Shown here: positions 7,856 to 15,399 of the stretch, one piece after another
How positions within the stretch are numbered: the stretch's first letter is position 1
Layout of the letters: the number at the start of each line of letters is the position of its first letter
Assembly: GCA_031267385.1 (NCBI GenBank)
Contig: JAIRZF010000250.1
Span: 1-32,822, forward strand
Source: Dysgonamonadaceae bacterium
Lineage (GTDB): Bacteria; Bacteroidota; Bacteroidia; Bacteroidales; Azobacteroidaceae
Length of the DNA: 32,822 nt
Direction: 5' to 3'
Translations under genes and position numbers: made by a program
The notes under the pieces: generated by a model
Told to the model about the DNA's origin: nothing
What the model saw: the letters and a program-made list of their open reading frames with translations, nothing else
Databases searched by the model: none

Positions 7856-8785
7856 TTACCAGGCTGAGAATAACGTGACTACAATCACATAAAGCACTAA
7901 AAAGACAGGTGCAAAAAGTGTATTGATAATGAACAAGGCCGTACACATAAGTCGTGATACGGTTTTGGTTTCCCGATACATCAGCCGGTGTGAATGGAAA
8001 AAGTAATAAATCAAATAAACCGGTATCGCCAATGTGATAAGACCGTGGATTTTTGTATGAAAAAACGAAAGTAACCAATCGACGATTATGTGTAATAAAG
8101 TGATAAACAGGATAAGCGAAAAATAATGCAAAGTATAAACGCCGTGATCGAAATAAAGCCATTTTTTCTTGCTGTGAAACAGCCACAACCAAAATGCAAA
8201 AACAGGCATATATAAGAATACGGCTTTGGGGAAATTATGTTTCAACGATTCTTTTATGGCTTTTTTTTCTTGCTTAAAACCCAGTAATGTTCTGGATATC
8301 GCGTATTTATATATCGACAATTTTTCTTCTTCAGGAAGCGTCCGTTGAATGGAATCCAAATCTGCTATATTTCTGAGATTTTTTAATCCGAATATAGATA
8401 GGCTATTTTTCGGATTGACAATATTTTCTTCCTGCGCTTGTTTATGACCTGTTTTTGGAGGATGATCGCTAAAATCAGGCAGAATAGCAGGAATAAAAAA
8501 TACGACAAAACTGATGAATATATATAACTGTACCGGATTAACCTGACTTTTCCGCTTTCCTGCAAGATACTCCTTTGTCAGTTTCGCCGGAAAAAACAAG
8601 GATATAACGGTTTTCCAAAACAGGCCATCGTAATGAATAAAATCAGCCCAAAAATGCACAAACAAATAATGAAAATGCCGTCGGGTTTCCACGTTTTCCT
8701 GTCCACATTCCGGACAAAATCTTGTGGCTACAAAATATCCGCAATTCTGGCAACGTTTATCTTTTCTGATCTTTGAATGGCTCAT
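7856..8785 (-). CDS. DUF3667 zinc-ribbon membrane protein
   Basis: 309 residues. The N-terminus has four cysteines in CxxC pairs (C12, C15, C24, C27; CQNCGYFVATRFCPECGQ) forming a zinc ribbon, then the family-typical segment FIHYDGLFWKTVISLFFPAKLTKEYLAGKRKSQVNPVQLYIFISFVVFF. Further hydrophobic segments follow in the C-terminal half (FAFWLWLF, SLILFITLLHIIVDWL, TLAIPVYLIYYFF, LFIINTLFAPVFLVLYVIVV), so this is an inner membrane protein with about five or six helices. DUF3667 is common in Bacteroidota and its function is not known. It lies 13 bases after the prolyl oligopeptidase gene and is probably co-transcribed with it. It converges with the GT10 gene. Confidence 0.85.
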   Translation of the reverse strand: MSHSKIRKDKRCQNCGYFVATRFCPECGQENVETRRHFHYLFVHFWADFIHYDGLFWKTVISLFFPAKLTKEYLAGKRKSQVNPVQLYIFISFVVFFIPAILPDFSDHPPKTGHKQAQEENIVNPKNSLSIFGLKNLRNIADLDSIQRTLPEEEKLSIYKYAISRTLLGFKQEKKAIKESLKHNFPKAVFLYMPVFAFWLWLFHSKKKWLYFDHGVYTLHYFSLILFITLLHIIVDWLLSFFHTKIHGLITLAIPVYLIYYFFHSHRLMYRETKTVSRLMCTALFIINTLFAPVFLVLYVIVVTLFSAW

Positions 8786-8798
8786 GTGGCAAATTTAG

Positions 8799-10910
8799 CT
8801 ACAGTTTCATTCCCAGGTTATACATGATAAATGCATAAATATCAGCTGTTTCCTCCAGTTGTTTGGCAAGCGGTTTGCCGCCTCCGTGACCGGCTTTGGT
8901 TTCAATGCGGATCAGTTTAGGCGCATCGCCCGTGTCGGAAGCCTGTAAAGCAGCAGTGTATTTGAACGAATGGGCAGGAACTACGCGGTCGTCATGATCG
9001 GCGGTCGTTACCAGGATTGCCGGGTAAGGAGTACCGTCGTTTTTGATGGTATGAAGAGGGGAATATGCCTGGAGATAGCGGAACATTTCCTCGTTATCGG
9101 CGCTGGTGCCATAATCGCTCGCCCAATTCCAACCGATAGTAAAGACATGATAACGAAGCATATCCATCACTCCCACCTGGGGAACGGCTACTTTGAACAG
9201 TTCGGGACGTTGGTTGACGACTGCGCCGACCAATAATCCGCCATTAGAACCGCCGACAACCGAAAGTTTTCCGTTATTGGTATATTTTTCCCGGATCAAA
9301 TATTCGGCGGCAGCGATAAAATCATCAAATACATTTTGTTTGTTCAGTTTGGTACCGGCCTGATGCCAACTTTCACCGTATTCGCCGCCTCCGCGCAAAT
9401 TGGTTTGAGCGTAAATACCGCCGCTTTCGAGAAATGGTAGACGACTGGTCGAGAAACCGGGATTCAGGCTAATATTGAATCCGCCGTAACCGTAAAGGAA
9501 AACCGGATTCTTCCCGTTTTTTTTCAGCCCTTTTTTATAAGTGAGGAACATGGGTATTTTCGTTCCGTCTTTGCTGGGATAAAAAACTTGTTCCGTGACA
9601 TAATCTTCGGGAGTAAATGCGACTTTGGGAGCCAGGTACAATTCCGATGTATTTTGTTCTATATCGTACTTAAAGATAGTGGCCGGGTAGGTGAACGACG
9701 TGAAACTGTAGAACGTTTCCTTGTCGTCTTTGTCGCCGCTGAAACCAACCGAACCTAAAGTAGGTAATGCGATTTCATGCAGTTGTTTTCCGTCCAAATC
9801 GTACACATAAGCATGATTCGAGGCATCTTTATTGTAAGTTAATATCAAGTGTCCGCCGATGATTTGGGCGTTGCTCAATACAGATTCATTTTCAGGAACC
9901 AGATCTTCCCATTGGTTTACTTCCGGAGCGGCGATATCGGCGATCATAATCCGGTATTTCGGCGACTGGTAGTTGGTGAAAAGGTACATTTTATTCCCGA
10001 TCACTTCGATGGGATAATACGTGTATTCCATATCGTTCGTTAAAGCGATGACCGGGGCATTTTCTTTTGTTAAATCCTTGATGGAAAGATTGTTTCCGCT
10101 ACCTGCTCCCGATTCAATAAGGAATAAGATCCGTTCGTCTTCACTCACTCCTGCGGTATAAAACCGCTTGGGTTCTTTCGGATTTTGAAAAACGAGTACA
10201 TCTTTCGATTGCGGTTCGCCTAATTTATGATAATAGATCTTATGATTTTCGTTCACATTGGAAAATTCTTTCCCGGTCGTTGGAGCGTCGTAAGCGCTGT
10301 AATAGAAGCCGTCGCCTTTCCAACTTGCTCCTGAAAATTTAGCCCAAAGAATGTGGTCGTCGAGTAGTTGCCGGGTGGTAAGGTCGATGACATAGATTTC
10401 CATCCAGTCCGAACCGCTACGCGAAATGGTGTAAGCCATATATTTTCCGTCGTTGGAAAAACTGGTTCCCGATAGCGCCACGGTGCCGTCGTCCGACAGG
10501 GTATTGGGGTCTAAGAGAACCGTTGCTTCGCCATCCAAAGAGTTCTTTACGTACAGAACGCTTTGGTTTTGCAGGCCGTCGTTTTTGAAAAAGTAATATT
10601 TCCCGTTCTTTTTCCAGGGTATACCGATGCGTTCGTAGTTCACGAGGTCGGTCAGACGTTGTTTCAACTGTTCGCGGAAAGGAATTTTCGCCAGATAAGC
10701 GTTGGTGACCTCATTTTCCGCTTCGACCCAGGCGGCCGTAGCCTGTGAAGTGTCGTTTTCAAGCCAGCGATAAGGGTCGGATATTTCTGTTCCGAAATAA
10801 TTGTCTACGACGTCGTTTTTTTCCGCTACGGGATAAACTAATTTTGTTTTTAGTTGGCAAGCGCTCATAACCATTATTCCGGTTAATAGTAAAACTATTC
10901 GTGCTTTCAT
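8799..10910 (-). CDS. Prolyl oligopeptidase (S9A), predicted lipoprotein
   Basis: 703 residues, the normal size for prolyl endopeptidases. An N-terminal beta-propeller (residues ~60-420, starting DPYRWLEND) gates a C-terminal alpha/beta hydrolase. The catalytic triad is visible: Ser at about 555 (GGSNGG), Asp at about 640 (DHDDRVVPAHS), His at about 675 (AGHGGGK). It cleaves short proline-containing peptides. The first 18 residues form a lipoprotein signal (VMSAC, Cys18); the residues after Cys18 (QLKTK) are not acidic, so the usual surface-export signal of Bacteroidota lipoproteins is absent and a periplasmic location is likely. It has its own promoter and is followed closely by the DUF3667 gene. 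Confidence 0.95.
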   Translation of the reverse strand: MKARIVLLLTGIMVMSACQLKTKLVYPVAEKNDVVDNYFGTEISDPYRWLENDTSQATAAWVEAENEVTNAYLAKIPFREQLKQRLTDLVNYERIGIPWKKNGKYYFFKNDGLQNQSVLYVKNSLDGEATVLLDPNTLSDDGTVALSGTSFSNDGKYMAYTISRSGSDWMEIYVIDLTTRQLLDDHILWAKFSGASWKGDGFYYSAYDAPTTGKEFSNVNENHKIYYHKLGEPQSKDVLVFQNPKEPKRFYTAGVSEDERILFLIESGAGSGNNLSIKDLTKENAPVIALTNDMEYTYYPIEVIGNKMYLFTNYQSPKYRIMIADIAAPEVNQWEDLVPENESVLSNAQIIGGHLILTYNKDASNHAYVYDLDGKQLHEIALPTLGSVGFSGDKDDKETFYSFTSFTYPATIFKYDIEQNTSELYLAPKVAFTPEDYVTEQVFYPSKDGTKIPMFLTYKKGLKKNGKNPVFLYGYGGFNISLNPGFSTSRLPFLESGGIYAQTNLRGGGEYGESWHQAGTKLNKQNVFDDFIAAAEYLIREKYTNNGKLSVVGGSNGGLLVGAVVNQRPELFKVAVPQVGVMDMLRYHVFTIGWNWASDYGTSADNEEMFRYLQAYSPLHTIKNDGTPYPAILVTTADHDDRVVPAHSFKYTAALQASDTGDAPKLIRIETKAGHGGGKPLAKQLEETADIYAFIMYNLGMKL

Positions 10911-10933
10911 TTTTCAGGTATTTTTATTTGTTA

Positions 10934-10941
10934 CAAAGGTA
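10934..10941 (-). promoter_or_regulatory. Putative -7 promoter box for prolyl oligopeptidase
   Basis: Reads TACCTTTG on the minus strand, a perfect TAnnTTTG match, 23 bases upstream of the start codon. A T-rich stretch stands at the -33 position. Confidence 0.6.
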
Positions 10942-10999
10942 GTATTTCATTTTGAAAACTAAAAAATAAATCCGAGAATTCGTAATCGCCTGTCCCCAT

Positions 11000-12451
11000 T
11001 TATTTTATAGATCCTCCTTTTGTTTTGAATAAATCCATGGCTTCTTTTACGATTGCAGAACCCGATAAATAAAGAATCCCCACATAGAGAATACTCACAA
11101 GAGGTATCTGGCACAGCATCAGGACTAATTTATCCGAAATAAAATAATGGAGCAGATAGCCGCAGAATATTGTTCCGGCTGCGATAAAGAAATAAGGCAG
11201 CAGATCTTTACACAACTCTGTCGGACGGTAGTTTATCAAACGGTTGGCAATGAGACTTGTGATTAAATATTTGAGGAAGTAAATTGTTGATGTTGCAAAG
11301 ATTAACCATAAATAATGGAGTTTTAATACGATTGTCAGGCCGATGGTTGCCGAAAAAACAACAATATGCAGAATCATGGATACCATGTACCATCCCGATT
11401 TGTTTTTGATTTTGAAAAGATCGCCGCTAGAAGAATCCAAAGCGTAGAATATTCCGCCAAAGCACAATAATTGTAAGACGGGAATGGCTTCGATCCACTC
11501 ATTACCCAGGCATATGTGTATAAAAGGATCCGCAACCAATATCATACCCATGAATACCGGAAAAATAATGAAGGCTTTTATTCTTACAAATTTGCGGAAA
11601 ACACGTTTTAACCGGTCTTCATCGTCAATTGCCGATAAGACCGGATAGGGAACGCCTAGAACCGAACCGGACAAGAATTCAAGAACGCTGTTGAAATGTT
11701 TGCCGGCATTGCTGTAAATTCCGGCTACCGCCAGTGAATATATTTTGCCGAGTGCGTTTGGCAGAGCGGTAATTACCAATCCCAATAAATTTCCTGCAGT
11801 GAGTTTTGAACTGAAAGCAAAAAGTTCCCTGAAAGATTCTTTACTGAAAGTTCCCGTCGGGCGCCATCCTGTGAAAATCCAGTAATAACCTGTTCTGATA
11901 AAAGCGCAGACAACTATCTGGGAAGCTAAAGCCCAGGCTCCATACCCCCGGTATGCAAGGATCAACGCTACAAAATAGGATATGAAAATTGATACGACAC
12001 TGTTTTTTGTAATCAATTTGTAATTGATGTCTTTATACAACCGCGCGCTCTGAACCGCTCCGAAAGAACTGAATAAAAAAGACAGGAACATAAAACGGGA
12101 TAAAGGGATAAGAGTCGGATCTTTATAGTAATTACTGATGAGTGGGGCGCAAAAGAATAAAACGGCATACAAAAAGGCTGCAATGAAAACATTGGAGTAG
12201 AAAACCGTAAGATAATCCGATTGCGTCACGTTTTTTTTACGGATAAGCGCCGCCGTGAATCCTCCTTCCAGTAATACGTTTGATATTCCTCCGAAAATAG
12301 CCAGTACTCCGTATCTTCCGTAATCTTCTTTCCCAATCAGGCGCGCCAGCACGATACCGCAAACCAGGACGACTATCTGCTGGAATATTTTATCCGCCGA
12401 ACTCCATCCTAATCCGGAGAGCGCTTTCCTTTTAAGTGACTTTTCCGACAT
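11000..12451 (-). CDS. Wzx-type polysaccharide flippase (PST/MOP family)
   Basis: 483 residues with about 12-14 hydrophobic segments. The start SLKRKALSGLGWSSADKIFQQIVVLVCGIVLARLIGKEDYG and the YGRYGVLAIFGGISNVLLEGGFTAALI segment are typical of the PST/WzxC branch of the MOP exporter superfamily, which flips undecaprenyl-linked oligosaccharides across the inner membrane. It is divergent from a fucosyltransferase-like gene and the two promoters overlap, so they may be regulated together. No polymerase gene lies next to it, which would fit flipping of a short glycan, for example for protein O-glycosylation; that is inference. Confidence 0.9.
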   Translation of the reverse strand: MSEKSLKRKALSGLGWSSADKIFQQIVVLVCGIVLARLIGKEDYGRYGVLAIFGGISNVLLEGGFTAALIRKKNVTQSDYLTVFYSNVFIAAFLYAVLFFCAPLISNYYKDPTLIPLSRFMFLSFLFSSFGAVQSARLYKDINYKLITKNSVVSIFISYFVALILAYRGYGAWALASQIVVCAFIRTGYYWIFTGWRPTGTFSKESFRELFAFSSKLTAGNLLGLVITALPNALGKIYSLAVAGIYSNAGKHFNSVLEFLSGSVLGVPYPVLSAIDDEDRLKRVFRKFVRIKAFIIFPVFMGMILVADPFIHICLGNEWIEAIPVLQLLCFGGIFYALDSSSGDLFKIKNKSGWYMVSMILHIVVFSATIGLTIVLKLHYLWLIFATSTIYFLKYLITSLIANRLINYRPTELCKDLLPYFFIAAGTIFCGYLLHYFISDKLVLMLCQIPLVSILYVGILYLSGSAIVKEAMDLFKTKGGSIK

Positions 12452-12500
12452 CTGCTATTTTTTCTGCTGTTTAACGGTCTGTTGTCATCCAACGGGCAAG

Positions 12501-12508
12501 CAAATGTA
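12501..12508 (-). promoter_or_regulatory. Putative -7 promoter box for the wzx gene at 11000-12451
   Basis: Reads TACATTTG on the minus strand, perfect TAnnTTTG, about 50 bases upstream of the start. Its -33 region falls at about 12528-12531, inside the promoter of the divergent gene. Confidence 0.55.
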
Positions 12509-12517
12509 AATATTTAT

Positions 12518-12546
12518 TTTGAGAACTGAAAAAATACTTATCTTTG
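12518..12546 (+). promoter_or_regulatory. Promoter of the fucosyltransferase-like gene (-33 TTTG, -7 TATCTTTG)
   Basis: TTTG at 12518-12521 and TATCTTTG at 12539-12546 with 17 bases between them match the Bacteroides sigma-ABfr pattern. Transcription should begin near 12550-12555, so the ATG at 12561 would have almost no leader, and the ATG at 12591 is the more likely start. Confidence 0.6.
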
Positions 12547-12590
12547 CATGGTGAAAAACAATGCTATACATAGTAGTGAGGAAAAGTTTT

Positions 12591-13520
12591 ATGGAACTAT
12601 TCGAAAGATATAAAAAATTGAATGATTCCTTTTCCTCACGGAGAGTGATTTTCCACGTTGGAGCTCATGCCGGCTTCTTCTCGGAATACAATAACATGAT
12701 CCTGACGATGCTTTATTGTTTATGCAATAAAATAAGATTCACCTTATTTTCAAAAGACGCCAATTTCGGTTATGATAAGGGCTGGACGGATTATTTCTGC
12801 CCTTTTACGGAGGAAGAAGAGGATATCTTCCATTCCCGGTATAATTTCAGATATCCGGGTATTACAAAAACCCTGAGACCTCAGGTGCTTTTTTATCATT
12901 TGTTTCATCCGAATACTTTTCTAACATTTGAAATACTCAACCGGGCAAGAGACAGGAAGTGGGAAAATGAACATTATGATATTCCGGAATTGGGGATCTA
13001 TGGGGATTTACAGGATGCTTGCCGTGCATTGGTTGATATGACCTGGCGGTTTAATAATCGGACTAAGGCGAGAGTAGAGGATTTAATATCATCTTTACAT
13101 CTTCCGGAAAGTTATATCGGATTTCATGTTCGGGCAGGAGATAAAAGCATAGAAACCGGTCTGTTGGATGTATCCAAATACATTAGTAACATTCCGGTGG
13201 ATTATCCGTCGAAAAATGTGTTTGTTCTGACTGATGATTATCTGATTGTGGAAAAATTCAGAAAATTATTGAACGATTGGAATATTTATACTCTCTGTGG
13301 AGAAGAAGAACGAGGTTATTTCCACGAAGAATTTCAAAAAAGGAGAGACCCTGAATCTATACGGAAATCTCATGAAACTCTTTTTGCATCTATGGATATT
13401 CTTCGTAATTCTGATTTATTTATCGGTACTTTCAGTTCCAATCCGGGAATGTTTCTGGGTATGGTGATGGATAAACACAGAGTTTGCGGAGTAGATGTAC
13501 ATTTATGGGAAATTTGGTGA
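12591..13520 (+). CDS. Fucosyltransferase-like protein (GT23/O-FucT-like fold)
   Basis: About 309 residues from the preferred ATG. VIFHVGAHAGFFSEYNNMI near the start resembles the first nucleotide-binding loop of GDP-fucose enzymes. YIGFHVRAGDKSIETG carries the H-x-R-x-G-D core shared by GT23 (NodZ, FUT8) and other fucosyltransferases, and ASMDILRNSDLFIGTFSSNPGMFLGMV corresponds to the later GT23-type motif. I therefore call it a GDP-fucose-type glycosyltransferase, but the exact family is uncertain. The ORF track start at 12561 lies only 15 bases after the -7 box; MELFERYKKL from 12591 fits better. It is divergent from the wzx gene and stands alone before the toxin-antitoxin pair. Confidence 0.65.
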   Translation: MELFERYKKLNDSFSSRRVIFHVGAHAGFFSEYNNMILTMLYCLCNKIRFTLFSKDANFGYDKGWTDYFCPFTEEEEDIFHSRYNFRYPGITKTLRPQVLFYHLFHPNTFLTFEILNRARDRKWENEHYDIPELGIYGDLQDACRALVDMTWRFNNRTKARVEDLISSLHLPESYIGFHVRAGDKSIETGLLDVSKYISNIPVDYPSKNVFVLTDDYLIVEKFRKLLNDWNIYTLCGEEERGYFHEEFQKRRDPESIRKSHETLFASMDILRNSDLFIGTFSSNPGMFLGMVMDKHRVCGVDVHLWEIW

Positions 13521-13576
13521 TTTTTGCTGTTGAATGGAAAGGGGTTGCTTGGTGTTTTTAAAAAATGCCTTGATAG

Positions 13577-13611
13577 ATTGACAATTCAGAATAAATATAG
13601 TATATTTGTCA
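13577..13611 (+). promoter_or_regulatory. Promoter with inverted-repeat operator for the HTH-peptidase/PIN operon
   Basis: TTGACAA (13577-13583) and TTGTCAA (13605-13611) are exact reverse complements. The left arm covers the -33 position (TTG 13577-13579) and the right arm overlaps the -7 box TATATTTG (13600-13607), with 20 bases between boxes. A dimeric repressor bound here would block RNA polymerase, which fits autoregulation by the HTH protein encoded just downstream. Confidence 0.6.
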
Positions 13612-13629
13612 ACCAAACAGGAAGGTTTA

Positions 13630-13641
13630 ATATTATAATAT
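13630..13641. promoter_or_regulatory. 12-bp perfect palindrome in the leader (possible second operator)
   Basis: ATATTATAATAT is a perfect palindrome 19 bases upstream of the HTH gene start. In AT-rich DNA this can occur by chance. Its position between promoter and start makes a second operator or mRNA hairpin possible. Confidence 0.3.
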
Positions 13642-13660
13642 CGGAAGGAAAAATTTATAT

Positions 13661-14719
13661 ATGAATAAGTTATTCTCGAAAAGATTTAAATCTGCCCGTA
13701 TCTTGAATGGGTTTTCGCTACAAGATTTGGCGAATGTGCTGGGTAATAAAATATCGCGTCAGGCGTTGCATAAATATGAAAAAGGCGAAGTAATTCCTGA
13801 TAGCGATATGATCAATCATTTGAGTAAAGCTCTCAATGTACAACCCGATTTCTTTTTCAGAGATGCAAAAATTGAGTTGGGGGAACTGGAGTTTCGAAAA
13901 TTGACAAAATTACCCGCAAAAGAGCAAAATAAAATAGTCGAATCAACCAAAGATATATTATCCAGGTACTTGGAACTGGAAGAGATTTTAGGTGTCGAAA
14001 CCGTTTTTGAGAATCCATTAAAAGATTTTCCTGTCATATCTTCATTTGAGGATATTGAAAAAGCCGCATCGAAGGTGAGGGATTCCTGGCATTTAGGGGC
14101 AGATCCTATTTACAATACGGTTGAGTTATTGGAAGACAATCATATCAAAGTCGTTTCGGTAAATTCGGAAGACAGTTTTGATGGAATGCAGACATGGCTT
14201 AACCGGACGATTCCCGTTATTGTGATAAACAGGATTCGTTTGAAATCGGCAGACAGGATTCGATTTACCGTATTGCATGAATTGGGACATTTATTGCTTC
14301 CGTTAGACAATCTGTCGGATAAAATGAAGGAAAAATACTGTCACCAGTTTGCCGCGACAATGCTTATACCGAAAGTTGCTATTCAAAAAGAATTGGGAAT
14401 ATCCCGTAAGAAGCTGTTTATTCAGGAATTGGGAGAATTGAAAAAACAGTACGGTATTTCCATTCAGGCGCTGATTTACAGATGTAAAGACCTTCATATT
14501 ATTTCCGAAAGCCATTCAAATCAGTTAATGTTTATAATTGCATGCAATGGATGGAAAATTACAGAACCCGTACAATATGCCGGACTGGAAGAATCCAACC
14601 GTTTTATCCAGCTTTTATTCAGGGCATTAGCAGAAGAACTTATTTCTATGAATAAAGCAGCAGTATTGAACAATCAATCGCTGATTGATTTTCGTCAACA
14701 AATTACCACCGTACAATGA
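13661..14719 (+). CDS. XRE-type HTH fused to ImmA/IrrE (M78) metallopeptidase, antitoxin-like
   Basis: 352 residues. Residues ~8-62 form an XRE helix-turn-helix (RFKSARILNGFSLQDLANVLG...SRQALHKYEKGE). The C-terminal part has the zinc-peptidase motif HELGH (206-210) in RFTVLHELGHLLL and the downstream CHQFAATMLIP, both hallmarks of M78 peptidases. The gene overlaps the PIN gene by ATGA, and an inverted repeat covers its promoter. By published comparative genomics, HTH-M78 (COG2856) proteins next to PIN toxins act as predicted type II antitoxins. The peptidase may cleave the regulator to release the toxin or derepress the operon; that is inference. Confidence 0.88.
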   Translation: MNKLFSKRFKSARILNGFSLQDLANVLGNKISRQALHKYEKGEVIPDSDMINHLSKALNVQPDFFFRDAKIELGELEFRKLTKLPAKEQNKIVESTKDILSRYLELEEILGVETVFENPLKDFPVISSFEDIEKAASKVRDSWHLGADPIYNTVELLEDNHIKVVSVNSEDSFDGMQTWLNRTIPVIVINRIRLKSADRIRFTVLHELGHLLLPLDNLSDKMKEKYCHQFAATMLIPKVAIQKELGISRKKLFIQELGELKKQYGISIQALIYRCKDLHIISESHSNQLMFIIACNGWKITEPVQYAGLEESNRFIQLLFRALAEELISMNKAAVLNNQSLIDFRQQITTVQ

Positions 14720-15225
14720 AAATTGCAATTACGGATGCTTGCATTTTCATAGACTTGCATGATTTGAAGCTGACAAATCCTCTTTTTTCTTTGGATTTGG
14801 AGATACACACTTCTTTGGATGTTTTTAATGAACTGCATGCTCAGCAACAAGACATTCTATCGGCATTTCATTCTGTTGGGAAACTGACAATTCATAACAT
14901 ATCGGCGGAAGACAGAATAAACATGCGGCGACAAAACTATCCGAAATCGTTATCCGAAAATGATAAAACCGTATTGTATCTTGCTGAAAAAATAGGTGCA
15001 ATGGTTTTAAGCAGTGATAAAGCCGTAAGAATTTGTGCAAGGAAAAAGTCTGTCGAGTATCATGGAATGCTTTGGATATTCGACAGATTGACTGAATGTG
15101 GTTCTCTTTTACCATTGGATGCCGCTGATAAACTGGAATTGCTGATACGGACAAATATCATGTACCAGAATAACACCGAATTAATATTTGAAATGGGGAA
15201 GCGTTTGAAAAATTGGAGGAAATAA
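14716..15225 (+). CDS. PIN-domain RNase, toxin-like
   Basis: 169 residues. The four acidic positions of a PIN nuclease are visible: D7 (ITDACIFIDL), E39 (SLDVFNEL), D83 (SENDKTVLYLAEK) and D101 (VLSSDKAVR), followed by YHGMLWIFDRLTECGSL, as in many prokaryotic PIN proteins. PIN toxins are Mg-dependent RNases that cut tRNA or rRNA. The gene starts inside the stop of the HTH-M78 gene (ATGA), so translation is coupled and the two form a toxin-antitoxin-like module. It may belong to the DUF4411-like branch; I am not certain of that. All catalytic residues are intact. Confidence 0.8.
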   Translation: MKIAITDACIFIDLHDLKLTNPLFSLDLEIHTSLDVFNELHAQQQDILSAFHSVGKLTIHNISAEDRINMRRQNYPKSLSENDKTVLYLAEKIGAMVLSSDKAVRICARKKSVEYHGMLWIFDRLTECGSLLPLDAADKLELLIRTNIMYQNNTELIFEMGKRLKNWRK

Positions 15226-15342
15226 TCCCAAAATATCCATTAAGACGAACTTTGAAATTGAGATTAGATACGTAGGTAGATGCATGATTGCCTCTTTTTT
15301 GTAAACAAATTTACATGATTAATGCGTAATTTATCTTACTCG

Positions 15343-15373
15343 CTTGGAAGTACTTGATTTTTATGTAAATTTG
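15343..15373 (+). promoter_or_regulatory. Promoter of the YfhO/GT2 operon (-33 CTTG, -7 TAAATTTG)
   Basis: CTTG at 15343-15346 and TAAATTTG at 15366-15373, separated by 19 bases, fit the Bacteroidota promoter pattern 27 bases upstream of the ATG at 15400. Confidence 0.6.
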
Positions 15374-15399
15374 CAACAGGTTTAACTTATTTTTTAAAA

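Noticed and set aside
7707-8192. 161-residue minus-strand ORF across the GT10/DUF3667 junction
   Set aside because: It is a different frame of the DUF3667 gene; the other frame has the zinc ribbon and family motifs.
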